DNA of 64,000 nt from NCBI RefSeq assembly GCF_022024235.1, contig NZ_CP091799.1, positions 1,404,001-1,468,000 of the forward strand, written 5' to 3'. A program made the translations under genes and the position numbers. This document shows positions 29,661 through 37,871 of the stretch, piece by piece. Source of the stretch: Segatella baroniae B14 (GTDB taxonomy: Bacteria > Bacteroidota > Bacteroidia > Bacteroidales > Bacteroidaceae). The notes under the pieces are model-generated. The model was not told the DNA's origin, ran no database searches, and was given only the letters and a program-made list of their open reading frames with translations. Each line of letters opens with the position of its first letter. Position 1 is the first letter of the stretch.

Positions 29661-30021
29661 GTGGGAAAATAGATTCAGCGTGGAAAGATAGACTCTGCGA
29701 GGGAAAATAAATTTTACGTGGGAAAATAAATTCAGCGTGGAATGATAAATTCTGCGTGGAAAAGCAAACTCTGCGAGGGAAAGCAGACTCTGCGTGGAAA
29801 GATAAATTCTGCGAGGGAAAATAAATTTTACGTGGGAAAGTAAATTCTGCGTGGAAAAGCAGACTCTACGAGGGAAAGCAGACTCTGCGTGGAAAAATAA
29901 ATTCTGCGAGGGAAAATAAATTTTACGTGGGAAAGTAAATTCTGCGTGGAAAGATAATTTCTGCGTGGAAAAGCAGACTCTGCGTGGGAAAGTAATTCTA
30001 CAAGGGGAATATAAATTCTAC
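29661..30021. repeat. 19-bp tandem array, 19 units, with 95-bp higher-order period
   Basis: Units of 19 bp run without spacers (consensus close to GTGGAAAGATAAATTCTGC). The last two units are 18 and 20 bp, and a degenerate unit precedes the array at 29643. Units differ in a patterned way: units 6-10 (29756-29850) and 11-15 (29851-29945) are near-identical blocks of five, so there is a 95-bp super-repeat. Since 19 is not a multiple of 3 and no open frame spans it, the array is non-coding. It lies immediately upstream of tex. The rest of 29067-29660 shows no gene. Confidence 0.9.
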
Positions 30022-30070
30022 ATGAGAAACAAATCTCATTTATGGAATAATCAGCAAGTATAAATACACG

Positions 30071-32182
30071 ATGGAAAAAAATCTATTTACAGACAAAATC
30101 GCCCGCGAACTGGGATTAGCCGCTCAGGGCGTAGATAATACTATCGCACTGCTCGACGAAGGTTGCACCATACCGTTTATTTCCCGATACCGCAAGGAGC
30201 GCACGGGGAATATGGACGAGGTGCAGATAGCTCACATCGCCGAAATGCTCGCCAAACTGAAGGAGCTGGCTAAGCGCAAGGAGACGATTCTGAAATCGAT
30301 AGACGATCAGGGTAAACTTACCGATGAACTGAAGAAGCGTATTGATGCTACTTGGGAATCGAGTGAGCTCGAAGATATCTATCTCCCTTACAAGCCTAAG
30401 CGCAGAACGCGTGCCCAGATTGCCCGAGAACTGGGACTTGAACCGCTCGCTATGATGATTATGCTTAATCAGGTAAGAGACGTGGAAGGGTCTGCCCAGC
30501 GATTTGTCAAGGGCGACGTAAAGAGCGTAGACGATGCTATTAAGGGGGCTGAGGATATCATCGCCGAAATGGTTAGCGAAGACGAACGGGTTCGACAGAA
30601 TGTGCGCTCTGTTTATCGACGTGAAGCGACGATTACGTCTAAGGTTGTCGCCAAGATGAAGGACGACGAGAAAGCCCAGAAGTATAGCGATTACTTCGAC
30701 TGGAGCGAACCGCTGAAACGCTGTACCTCTCATCGACTGCTCGCTATGCGCCGAGGTGAAAACGAAGGTATTCTGCGCGTTACTATCGCTGCCGATGATG
30801 AAGAATGTACCAATCGTATCAAGCGAAACTATCAATATAATAAGTATATTAACGAGGCTATCGACGATGCCTTTAAGCGACTCATCAAGCCTTCGATGGA
30901 GACTGAATTTGCCGGTCTGAGCAAAGAGAAGGCCGACGAGGAAGCTATCCATGTGTTTACGGAGAACCTTCGACAGCTGCTTCTTGCCGCTCCGCTGGGT
31001 CAAAAGCGTGTGCTGGGTGTAGACCCGGGTATCCGTACGGGCTGCAAGATAGTATGTATCGATGCTCAGGGCAATCTGCTCCATCATGAGGTGGCTCATA
31101 TCGCCAACCAGCGCGACACGGCCGAACGACAGCTCGTCAAGCTTGTCAACGACTATAAGCTCGAGGCTATCGCTATCGGTAACGGTACGTATTCGCGCGA
31201 GGCGTCTGACTTTATACATGGACTGCATTTCGACCACGAGGTGCAGATCTTTGTGGTGTCTGAGGATGGTGCTTCGGTGTATTCTGCCTCGGAGACTGCC
31301 CGTGAGGAGTTTCCCGACCAGGATGTTACGGTGCGTGGTGCCGTGAGTATCGCCCGACGACTGATGGACCCGCTGGCCGAACTGGTGAAGATTGACCCTA
31401 AGAGTATCGGTGTGGGACAGTATCAGCACGATGTAGACCAGAGTGCGCTCAAGAAATCGCTCGACACGACCGTGGAGCTCTGTGTAAACTCGGTAGGTGT
31501 CAACCTGAATACAGCCAGCAAGCACCTGCTTACGTATGTCAGCGGTCTCGGTCCTGCGTTAGCCCAGAATATCGTGAATTATCGTAAGGAGAATGGTGCC
31601 TTTACCTCTCGTGCCCAACTGAAGAAGGTGCCTCGCCTCGGTCCGTCGGCTTATGAGCAGTGTGCCGGATTCCTCCGTATACCTGAGGCCAAGAACCCGC
31701 TCGATAACTCGGCTGTGCATCCGGAGAGTTACAAGGTGGTAGAGCAGATGGCCAAAGACTGCGGCTGCAAGGTTATCGACCTGATGAAGAATGCCGACTT
31801 GCGCAAGAAGATTGATATCAGGCGATATGTTACTGACAGCGTGGGTATGCCTACCCTGCAGGATATCATGAAGGAGCTGGAAAAACCGGGACTCGACCCA
31901 CGTGATAAGATAGAGGTATTCGAATTTGATAAGAATGTGCATACCCCGGAAGACCTTATCCCGGGCATGGAACTGCCTGGTATCGTGACCAACATTACCA
32001 ATTTTGGTGCTTTCGTCGACGTCGGTGTACACCAGGACGGACTGGTTCACATCAGTCAACTGGCCGATAAGTATATCTCAGACCCTGCCGAGGTGGTAAA
32101 GTTGCATCAGCATGTACGCGTAAAAGTGCTCGAAGTAGACTTGCGCAGACATCGCATCAGCCTCACCATGAAAGGATTATAA
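30071..32182 (+). CDS. tex: Tex-family RNA-binding transcription accessory protein
   Basis: A 703-residue protein with the full Tex layout. The N-terminal helix-turn-helix-like region includes TIPFISRYRKERTGNMDE. A YqgF/RNase H-like domain starts RVLGVDPGIRTGCKIV (about residue 317). Helix-hairpin-helix motifs occur around 490-560 (LGPALAQNIVNYRKENG). The C-terminal S1 RNA-binding domain (about 635-703) contains GIVTNITNFGAFVDVGVHQD. Tex proteins bind nucleic acid and influence transcription; the bacterial role is only partly defined. It has normal length and no obvious promoter in the usual form: the 19-bp array ends 50 bp before the ATG. Confidence 0.95.
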   Translation: MEKNLFTDKIARELGLAAQGVDNTIALLDEGCTIPFISRYRKERTGNMDEVQIAHIAEMLAKLKELAKRKETILKSIDDQGKLTDELKKRIDATWESSELEDIYLPYKPKRRTRAQIARELGLEPLAMMIMLNQVRDVEGSAQRFVKGDVKSVDDAIKGAEDIIAEMVSEDERVRQNVRSVYRREATITSKVVAKMKDDEKAQKYSDYFDWSEPLKRCTSHRLLAMRRGENEGILRVTIAADDEECTNRIKRNYQYNKYINEAIDDAFKRLIKPSMETEFAGLSKEKADEEAIHVFTENLRQLLLAAPLGQKRVLGVDPGIRTGCKIVCIDAQGNLLHHEVAHIANQRDTAERQLVKLVNDYKLEAIAIGNGTYSREASDFIHGLHFDHEVQIFVVSEDGASVYSASETAREEFPDQDVTVRGAVSIARRLMDPLAELVKIDPKSIGVGQYQHDVDQSALKKSLDTTVELCVNSVGVNLNTASKHLLTYVSGLGPALAQNIVNYRKENGAFTSRAQLKKVPRLGPSAYEQCAGFLRIPEAKNPLDNSAVHPESYKVVEQMAKDCGCKVIDLMKNADLRKKIDIRRYVTDSVGMPTLQDIMKELEKPGLDPRDKIEVFEFDKNVHTPEDLIPGMELPGIVTNITNFGAFVDVGVHQDGLVHISQLADKYISDPAEVVKLHQHVRVKVLEVDLRRHRISLTMKGL

Positions 32183-32190
32183 AGAAAATT

Positions 32191-32213
32191 AGAGCCCTGA
32201 ATAATAGGGCTCT
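32191..32213 (+). terminator. Hairpin after tex
   Basis: A perfect 8-bp stem AGAGCCCT / AGGGCTCT with a 7-nt loop, 9 nt after the tex stop. No T tract follows on the plus strand, so it may be a weak terminator or a 3'-end stabiliser. Confidence 0.5.
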
Positions 32214-32710
32214 AACTGTATATTATAGGATATATCGGGACAATAGTTGGATAACTATATATTAAATTACACATAAAATACATGGTAAATTACTATTCAT
32301 ATTCCATCTAAGTAATCAGATAAAATCAAAATCAATAATAGATGGCAAAGAGCTAGATGCTCAAGAGTTTGAGAATGGAAAATGCTTCTGAAGTATTAGC
32401 ACAGGAAACTGTATTCATAGCTAAGACACACTGTACAGAAAAAATTATTGCTTAAAAGATTACCTATAAAACCCAAAACTATCATAAACCAAAAAACACG
32501 AAATAACAATTCCAAACGAGCTGCTGGGGCTCTTAATGACTCATATTTTTTAGAATATAATTCGTTCTACAAACGAAAACACTCTATCATTTTACAATGA
32601 CTTAAAAACCTATGTTGTAACTTCTCTGCACGCCCGATAGTAACCGTCAACCTACACTAGTACGTTAGTGCGAAAAGTGCGATATTGTCTGCTCGCCTAA
32701 GGTCGAGGGT

Positions 32711-32805
32711 ATCTGATATCAGATAAATAAACCATAACAGACAAAACCATAACTGATAAACAAAACATAACTGACAAAAACATATCAGACAAACAAAACC
32801 AAAAA
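32711..32805. repeat. Degenerate 15-18-bp repeats with a 14-bp palindrome
   Basis: Begins with a perfect 14-bp palindrome ATCTGATATCAGAT (32711-32724). It is followed by four or five degenerate units resembling ACAAAACATAACTGACA to about 32800. An open frame on the minus strand through it (32657-32857) is low-complexity and looks like a by-product of the repeats. 32214-32710 holds no gene that I can identify. Confidence 0.6.
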
Positions 32806-32848
32806 TAAAGAAGCCACATAGATGGATATACGTTTGTGATAAACAAAA

Positions 32849-32888
32849 AAGAAGCAATCTATATCATTAAAAGATTGCTTCTTCCCTT
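32849..32888. terminator. Strong orphan terminator-like hairpin
   Basis: A perfect 12-bp stem (AAGAAGCAATCT with AGATTGCTTCTT, 32849-32860 and 32872-32883) with A tract before and T tract after, so it can act in both directions. No gene ends within 400 bp on either side. It could end an unannotated small RNA, or read-through from the HU-like gene at 33296. Confidence 0.6.
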
Positions 32889-32989
32889 TTTCATGGCTTC
32901 TCATTTTTACGGCTTGAGTATTTTACTACTCCCCCGCTCTCTCATGGCTTTATTATTAGATTGGCTTCTCAAGGCCTATAGTCTCTTCA

Positions 32990-33295
32990 TTCGCATGATT
33001 TCTTCATTCGCATGGCAGACGAATATGTGATCAGATGAATGCGAAATGCTGATTTTGTCTTCAGCCTAACTCGCTTCTTTTTAAATCGCATGGCAGAAAA
33101 TTTTGCTAGCTGACTGATTCGAAATGCAGACGAATTCGCTTTCTGATTAATTCGCTTTCAGACTTACTTGCTTCTTCCTCATTCGAATGGCAGATAAAAT
33201 CTACTTTCTAATAATTTCGAAGCACCGATTAAATCACTTTCTGACGAATTTGTTATCAGATGCTTTCGAAGCATGGATTGATTTCGAAGCGCAGA
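32990..33295. repeat. Degenerate ~16-bp repeats downstream of the HU-like gene
   Basis: Recurring related pieces such as ATTCGCATGGCAGA, ATTCGCTTTCTGATTA, ATTCGCTTTCAGACTTA and TTTCGAAGCA fill the stretch right up to the stop codon of the HU-like gene. I see no open frame with family resemblance. Confidence 0.5.
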
Positions 33296-33847
33296 TCAGA
33301 ATTCCTTACCATCGTCGTTTGAAGAGCTTCCGCCAGTTGAGCCGCCAGTTGAACCACCCGCATTACCACCAGCAGTTGAACCACCAGCAGTTGAGCCGCC
33401 CGCATGCGTATTGCCACTCTGCGCGCCACCTGCAGCCAGACTGCCCACTACCAGACTTGCCCGGCGAACGGTGGCATCGAGCGTAAGACTCGAATTGCGA
33501 AGATCGCCCGTGGCACGCGCTCTGAGCTTAACATTAGCGATATTGTTGGCAGCAGAGAAATCCTCCTCCTTAGCTGAACCCTCACGATTCTTGATGCCAC
33601 ATGAGAAAATGGCCAAATCGTCGATTTTCACATTCTTGCCAGCCAATATCTGCTCCTTGATACACTTCACCATAGACTTGAGCACACCCAGGCACATCGC
33701 CTCTGAAAAACCACTGTTGTGCTGCTCCATATGCTTGGCCAGAGCTGCCAGGTCCATGGTCTCCTCTACTACCGGATAAGCATAGTACTTACCGAATGCT
33801 GAACTCTTCTTGTTCTTGTTTTGCTTAAGAATATACTTTATCATCAC
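33296..33847 (-). CDS. HU-like DNA-binding protein with glycine-rich tail
   Basis: A 183-residue protein. Residues 1-~125 match the Bacteroidota HU/IHF-like family: an early AFGKYYAYPVVEETMDLAAL strand-helix, VLKSMVKCIKEQILAGKNV, then KIDDLAIFSCGIKNREG and an ANVKLRARATGDLR strand. The last ~45 residues are a repetitive Gly/Ser/Thr tail (repeats of GGSTA and GGSTG) ending NDDGKEF, encoded by short in-frame DNA repeats. HU-like proteins of this kind are commonly found beside DUF4248 and DUF3987 genes, as here. Likely nucleoid-type or replication-accessory DNA binding. It has its own promoter. Confidence 0.75.
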   Translation of the reverse strand: MMIKYILKQNKNKKSSAFGKYYAYPVVEETMDLAALAKHMEQHNSGFSEAMCLGVLKSMVKCIKEQILAGKNVKIDDLAIFSCGIKNREGSAKEEDFSAANNIANVKLRARATGDLRNSSLTLDATVRRASLVVGSLAAGGAQSGNTHAGGSTAGGSTAGGNAGGSTGGSTGGSSSNDDGKEF

Positions 33848-33947
33848 TTATGTATTTATAGATAAAACATTATCGATTAAGCTGTTGCCAGGAAGCCTGT
33901 CTTCGGGGCGCCAGCCGCATCGTATAAACCACTCTGATTTACATAGG

Positions 33948-33955
33948 CAAAGATA
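33948..33955 (-). promoter_or_regulatory. -7 element of the HU-like gene
   Basis: Minus-strand TATCTTTG, exact consensus; start near 33941 gives a leader of about 95 nt. No clear -33. Confidence 0.5.
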
Positions 33956-34026
33956 CGACATCGGCAGAGTACAGACATACGAAACCATACGATGCTAACC
34001 GATAGCGGAGCTTATAGCGAGAAGCG

Positions 34027-34272
34027 TTACGGTTCGCCTAAGTAATCCGTGATCATCGCCACCTCTTTAGGTGTAAAATACTTGGCCGTCTTTACATATC
34101 CGCCAGCCTCGAGTTTCGACCGGAGCTCCTTACAGCGGGTAATCCAGGCCATGAGATGGTTCAGGGCGGTGTGTCCACTGCTGGCAGCGGGAAAATAGAG
34201 CAGTGCCAGCTCACTCTTGCCGTATGCTCTTACGGCGAAATTAGTATCATGTTTACGGTTCATATCCATCAT
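34027..34272 (-). CDS. DUF4248-type small protein
   Basis: An 81-residue protein with the motif VRAYGKSELALLYFP near the N-terminus, an ALNHLMAWI helix, and the C-terminal YFTPKEVAMITDYLG. I recognise this as the DUF4248 family, small Bacteroidota proteins regularly encoded beside DUF3987 proteins. The C-terminal half reads like a helix-turn-helix-type segment, so a regulatory or initiation-accessory role is possible but unproven. It starts 2 bp after the DUF3987 stop and is clearly co-transcribed with it. Confidence 0.8.
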   Translation of the reverse strand: MMDMNRKHDTNFAVRAYGKSELALLYFPAASSGHTALNHLMAWITRCKELRSKLEAGGYVKTAKYFTPKEVAMITDYLGEP

Positions 34273-34274
34273 AG

Positions 34275-36749
34275 TTAGTCATCGTTAGTATTATCGTTAT
34301 CGCTCACTGCCGGCTTGTTATAGACGCCTCGCTTAACGGGATCAATGATACGGTATACATTGCAGAATTTGCTCAGCATACGCTGGGCTGTACGACGAGA
34401 TATCTGTAAACGGTCAGCACTCTTGAGTACATCTGCTGTAGGAAAATCTCCTTCAGGCAGTGCCTTGTATAATCGCCGTTCGTCAGCCGATAACTTCTTG
34501 CCATGCAGTGCAAACGGATTGTCATCCTCCTTGGCCATGACGGCATATACTCGGGCCGTATGGTTGACAAGACATTCCACGATAGTCTTGACCGTGCGAA
34601 AATCGCGATCATCGCATATCAGCGCATTCTCATCGTCACGGAAAATTTCATGGTCGGTAGAAGAGCCAAAACTGGCTGCCCACTCTGATAATCGACGAAG
34701 CGTGGTGAGAATCATGGCATAGCGGAAACTCTCCAGCGCAATACGAAATACGAAAGCGCGAATACCCTTGCCCTGCATGCCATACTGCTCTACAAGCATG
34801 TCCTGATAGGTGCGAAGGAAATCTCTCTGCTGAGCAGCACTTAGCATAAACTGGATAGGATGGTCTGCCCGGCTCTGCAGTGCATGGTATAAAGGCAGAA
34901 GCGTATCGCCCAACTGCTTATAGGTATCCTCTAACGGCGATTCGCGCAGGGCAAACACATCGTGAAAACTTACCTCTTCATCGGGCAGATTATAGAAGAG
35001 GAAACGGGAGCCTAAACCGTTCTCAAACGAAGGGAAGAGCGATGGCAACTGTCCTGGCGTGCAGGTAAGAAAGATGCTTAGTCTCGGTTCGTCGATATCG
35101 ATATGCACCTTTTCGGTTACACGATTCATAGACAATGTCTCGTGATGATGAGCCTTTCGCATCAGGTCGGAATAGTTACCATAATCACTGTCTATCATAC
35201 TCGATACGGTATCGGCCTCGGTTTCGAACATCAGGCCCCAACCGCCGTTGGCATCCAGAGCACGATACACAGCCGAAGAACTGCTGTTGCCCGGAACGAA
35301 CGGATCTCTATACACCGGTTCGCGGGGAGCATCGCCACGGTCTTTCTTACTCTTGCTCTCCCATTCAGCCATCGCCTGGTCATACTTACTTTTTTCGGCA
35401 TCATACGCACTGCGCATCTCCTTTTTCACCTGATAGGCCAGTTCCTTGTTAAACATCAGATTACCCTTGCCGTTACCGGCGCCCGAATAGATAATATTAT
35501 AGAGCGGTGCATAGACGCGGTGACCGTCGTAAATGCCATATACTCCACTACGATGTTCGGGCGTGCCGTTGGCACCACCCATCAATCCACTGATTACATT
35601 AAGCGCACCTAATATCATGGCATCGCATTTCTCGGGTTCGTCATGATGCAGGTCGTAAATGGCGCGGGTGATATCGTCTAAATCGTCACGCTTCAACTTG
35701 TCTGAGAAGGTTAAACCGGTAGGAGTCTTCGCATGAGTTTGCGCCACTTGCGCCATTGTGCCACGTGGCACTTGCTCTTCTAAAGTACCTAAAATAGTAC
35801 TTTTTTCTACTTTTTCTATTCTTTTGGCACTTGGCACATTGGCGCTAATGGCATTAACCTGATGTGTTTTCATCTGTTCTCGCGCCACTTGGCTCAGGTC
35901 GATGCCAGCCTCTTTAGCCATCTGGAAGAAGGTCTTGACGGTTATCCCCTGGCCACGCCCATGCAGGCAGTGGGTATACTGCCTGTCGCACTCGGCGGTG
36001 TCGTATTCGTCATTAAGCTGACTGAGTTGATGAAAGATTTCCCGACCGTCTTCACCCAGACCATCGGCCAGGGCAAACCCCAGGTTGAGCCAGTTATTAT
36101 AACCGGCGGTGATATCGATTCCCCGGTCAACGAGCTGTCGGGCCACTTCTTGTATTTCAGCCTGTCTGTCTGCCTCATCACAGTTATAAGCAGCCGTAGA
36201 TTTTGAGAACGAATTTACCGAAGAACGTGGCTTAATCGATTTACTTACCTCATCGGCTTTATTAGCCCAATATATTGGGTCGAAAGCCTCAGCTGAAAAA
36301 TTTATATTTATCTGATTCATTTCTTTTATTGATTTATTTAAATCAGTTGATTGAGTATCCAATTCAGTTGATTGACTATCCAAAGCAGTTGATTGAGTAT
36401 TCGAAGCTCTTGCTTGACTACTCAAATCACTTGCTTGACTACTCGAAGCATTTGATTGAGTATTCAAATTACTTGTCCGACTATTCGAAGCTCTTGCTTG
36501 ACTACTCAAATCACTTGCTTGACTACTCGAAGCAGTTGATTGAGTATTCGAAGCTCTTGCTTGACTATTCAAATCAGTTATTTGATTGTTCGAAACACTT
36601 GCTTGATTATCCAATTCAGTTGATTGAGTATTCGAAGCAGTTGTCCGACTATCCAAAGCACTTGTCTGATAGGTTTCCATATTCGCATTTGGAAAATTTT
36701 CTGTCATATTATTTTGTGTTTTCATTTTCATAAAAATTAAAAAGGACAA
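34275..36749 (-). CDS. PriCT-2/DUF3987 helicase-like ATPase with heptad-repeat N-terminus
   Basis: An 824-residue protein. Residues ~30-140 are a low-complexity series of seven-residue repeats (S-N-T-Q-S-T-x and variants). Residues ~200-285 form a primase C-terminal type 2 domain (YNNWLNLGFALADGLGEDGR, then GITVKTFFQMAKEAGIDL). The DUF3987 ATPase follows, with Walker A SGAGNGKGN (Lys428) and Walker B-like GLMFETEAD. A winged-helix-like C-terminus (LQISRRTAQRMLSKF) ends the protein. Probable replicative helicase partner of the primase-like protein upstream, whose gene it overlaps by 13 bp. The start is uncertain: Mets at 36749, 36731, 36725 or 36320 are possible, the last removing the repeats. 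Confidence 0.85.
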   Translation of the reverse strand: MSFLIFMKMKTQNNMTENFPNANMETYQTSALDSRTTASNTQSTELDNQASVSNNQITDLNSQARASNTQSTASSSQASDLSSQARASNSRTSNLNTQSNASSSQASDLSSQARASNTQSTALDSQSTELDTQSTDLNKSIKEMNQININFSAEAFDPIYWANKADEVSKSIKPRSSVNSFSKSTAAYNCDEADRQAEIQEVARQLVDRGIDITAGYNNWLNLGFALADGLGEDGREIFHQLSQLNDEYDTAECDRQYTHCLHGRGQGITVKTFFQMAKEAGIDLSQVAREQMKTHQVNAISANVPSAKRIEKVEKSTILGTLEEQVPRGTMAQVAQTHAKTPTGLTFSDKLKRDDLDDITRAIYDLHHDEPEKCDAMILGALNVISGLMGGANGTPEHRSGVYGIYDGHRVYAPLYNIIYSGAGNGKGNLMFNKELAYQVKKEMRSAYDAEKSKYDQAMAEWESKSKKDRGDAPREPVYRDPFVPGNSSSSAVYRALDANGGWGLMFETEADTVSSMIDSDYGNYSDLMRKAHHHETLSMNRVTEKVHIDIDEPRLSIFLTCTPGQLPSLFPSFENGLGSRFLFYNLPDEEVSFHDVFALRESPLEDTYKQLGDTLLPLYHALQSRADHPIQFMLSAAQQRDFLRTYQDMLVEQYGMQGKGIRAFVFRIALESFRYAMILTTLRRLSEWAASFGSSTDHEIFRDDENALICDDRDFRTVKTIVECLVNHTARVYAVMAKEDDNPFALHGKKLSADERRLYKALPEGDFPTADVLKSADRLQISRRTAQRMLSKFCNVYRIIDPVKRGVYNKPAVSDNDNTNDD
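36330..36665 (-). repeat. 21-bp coding tandem repeats in the DUF3987 gene
   Basis: About 15 copies of a 21-bp unit, each encoding a heptapeptide. The period keeps the frame open, and it also keeps an antisense frame open (36275-36733, plus strand), which I regard as an artefact of the repeat. Confidence 0.85.
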
Positions 36750-37369
36750 ATGTCCGGATGATTAGTAAAAATAGTAGGATTCACATAACAGAGGCTATCG
36801 TGTGGAAGAAAGCAGGCACGCGATACATTGATACACTTGTCGTCTACTTCGAGCTGATAGGTATCACGCACATATTTTTGCACCGATTTAAACCAAGTCT
36901 TATGGTCGCACATAGCGAGACTTATCTCGATAACCCACTTGAGTCCTTCTCCACTTGGCGATGTAAAGAGCAGCCAGGTAGTAAAATGCCTGTCGATTAT
37001 CAGTTGCTGCTTTAGCTTTTGCAACGCCAAGCTATCGGCATGTCCATAACTCTGTTTGCCCACCTCACTACAGCCTACATGGTCGAAATCGAGACAAAGC
37101 AGACCGCTATGCTCCATCAGACAGTCGTCGCTGCGATAACTGAATGTACCCGAAAAGGTAACAAAGTCGAAATGGCTGGCTTTATACTGGCGCACATCTT
37201 TATCCGTAGCTGTGCCCCGCTTCACGTTAGCGATAATTTCTCGCAAAGCCTGCGTACAGGCCATAGCTTTTTCGTTAAGGGTAATATAGCTGTACACCTC
37301 TGCTATATCCATCACCTTAGCACTCCGCACCGTCTGTGCGGGTGCTTTATAAAATTGTATATTCATCAT
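36737..37369 (-). CDS. Primase-polymerase-like protein (BT4734/VirE-N type)
   Basis: A 210-residue protein. LLCLDFDHVG carries the metal-binding pair Asp94 and Asp96, SPSGEGLKWVIEI follows about 50 residues later, and the end has KCINVSRACFLPHD. This is the pattern of the archaeo-eukaryotic-type primase fold found in Bacteroidota BT4734/BF3469-family N-terminal domains, usually fused to or beside DUF3987. Here it is a separate gene overlapping the helicase-like gene by 13 bp, so the pair forms a split PrimPol-PriCT-helicase. The iteron-like array lies immediately upstream. Confidence 0.8.
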   Translation of the reverse strand: MMNIQFYKAPAQTVRSAKVMDIAEVYSYITLNEKAMACTQALREIIANVKRGTATDKDVRQYKASHFDFVTFSGTFSYRSDDCLMEHSGLLCLDFDHVGCSEVGKQSYGHADSLALQKLKQQLIIDRHFTTWLLFTSPSGEGLKWVIEISLAMCDHKTWFKSVQKYVRDTYQLEVDDKCINVSRACFLPHDSLCYVNPTIFTNHPDICPF

Positions 37370-37512
37370 ATACTTTTTTTTATAAATAATTTATCGTCTG
37401 TGAAGCGGTTTGGATGCAGAGCTCAAGTTCTCAAGCTTCATTGTCAGAATGAGACATCTGCACCGCGGGTAAGCATGGGTACGACGAACGATACTCTGTT
37501 ACCATTCGAACA

Positions 37513-37520
37513 CAAAAGTA
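37513..37520 (-). promoter_or_regulatory. -7 element for the primase-helicase operon
   Basis: Minus-strand TACTTTTG, a TAnnTTTG match at the edge of the iteron-like array; leader about 135 nt. No clear -33: its place is taken by the first TTACTTGAC motif 28 bp further upstream. Confidence 0.4.
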
Positions 37521-37548
37521 CTGATTATCAGGGATATAAGGAGAAGAT

Positions 37549-37837
37549 TTACTTGACTACAAAAAGTGGCATTTACTTGACAGAAATCGGTGTTGCTTGA
37601 CGTGAAAAAATAAGTTACTTGACAAAAAAAGTAGTTACTTGACTACCATATCCGATTTACTTGACAAGTATCATCCTAAATTATCAAGTAACAATCAAGC
37701 AAGTCTATCAAAAATCAAGTAAATCGATGTTACTTGACAAGGCCGGGTAGTTACTTGACAAAAAAAATGTACCAACTTTCTCAAGAAGGTACATTTCTAT
37801 CAAGTAAAGCTTGAATTCAACATATAAAATCAAGCAG
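37549..37837. repeat. Iteron-like array of TTACTTGAC motifs
   Basis: Plus-strand copies of TTACTTGAC start at 37549, 37573, 37593 (TTGCTTGAC), 37615, 37635, 37657, 37730 and 37751. Inverted copies (ATCAAGTAA or ATCAAGCAA/G) lie at 37683, 37694, 37714, 37799 and 37829. Spacing of the first six is 24, 20, 22, 20 and 22 bp, about two helical turns, so the sites face the same side of the helix. Flanks between motifs are A/T-rich and variable. The layout resembles plasmid iterons or a multi-site operator. 37389-37548 otherwise shows no gene. Confidence 0.8.
37760..37795 (-). terminator. Intrinsic terminator of the unrecognised gene, inside the iteron-like array
   Basis: On the minus strand AATGTACC pairs with GGTACATT around a 14-nt segment that itself can form a small stem, followed by a run of eight T (six beyond the stem). 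It ends transcription arriving from 37872-39155. Confidence 0.75.
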
Positions 37838-37871
37838 GAAGGTCTATTTTCAAACCCAAAAATGAAAAGAA

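Noticed and set aside
29661..30021. CRISPR array candidate
   Set aside because: Units are contiguous with no unique spacers, unit length 19 bp is too short, and no cas gene is in the window.
30116..31525. 469-residue open frame antisense to tex
   Set aside because: No recognisable domain; tex on the other strand has full domain support. Codon bias of tex leaves the opposite frame open.
32657..32857. 66-residue Cys/Phe/Leu-rich open frame on the minus strand
   Set aside because: Created by the AAAACATAACTGACA-type repeats; low complexity and no start signals.
36275..36733. 152-residue open frame on the plus strand rich in LLDYS repeats
   Set aside because: It is the antisense reading of the 21-bp coding repeat in the DUF3987 gene; open only because of the periodicity.
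37549..37837. CRISPR array candidate
   Set aside because: Only a 9-bp core is conserved, orientation is mixed, and the intervals of 11-15 bp are too short to be spacers.
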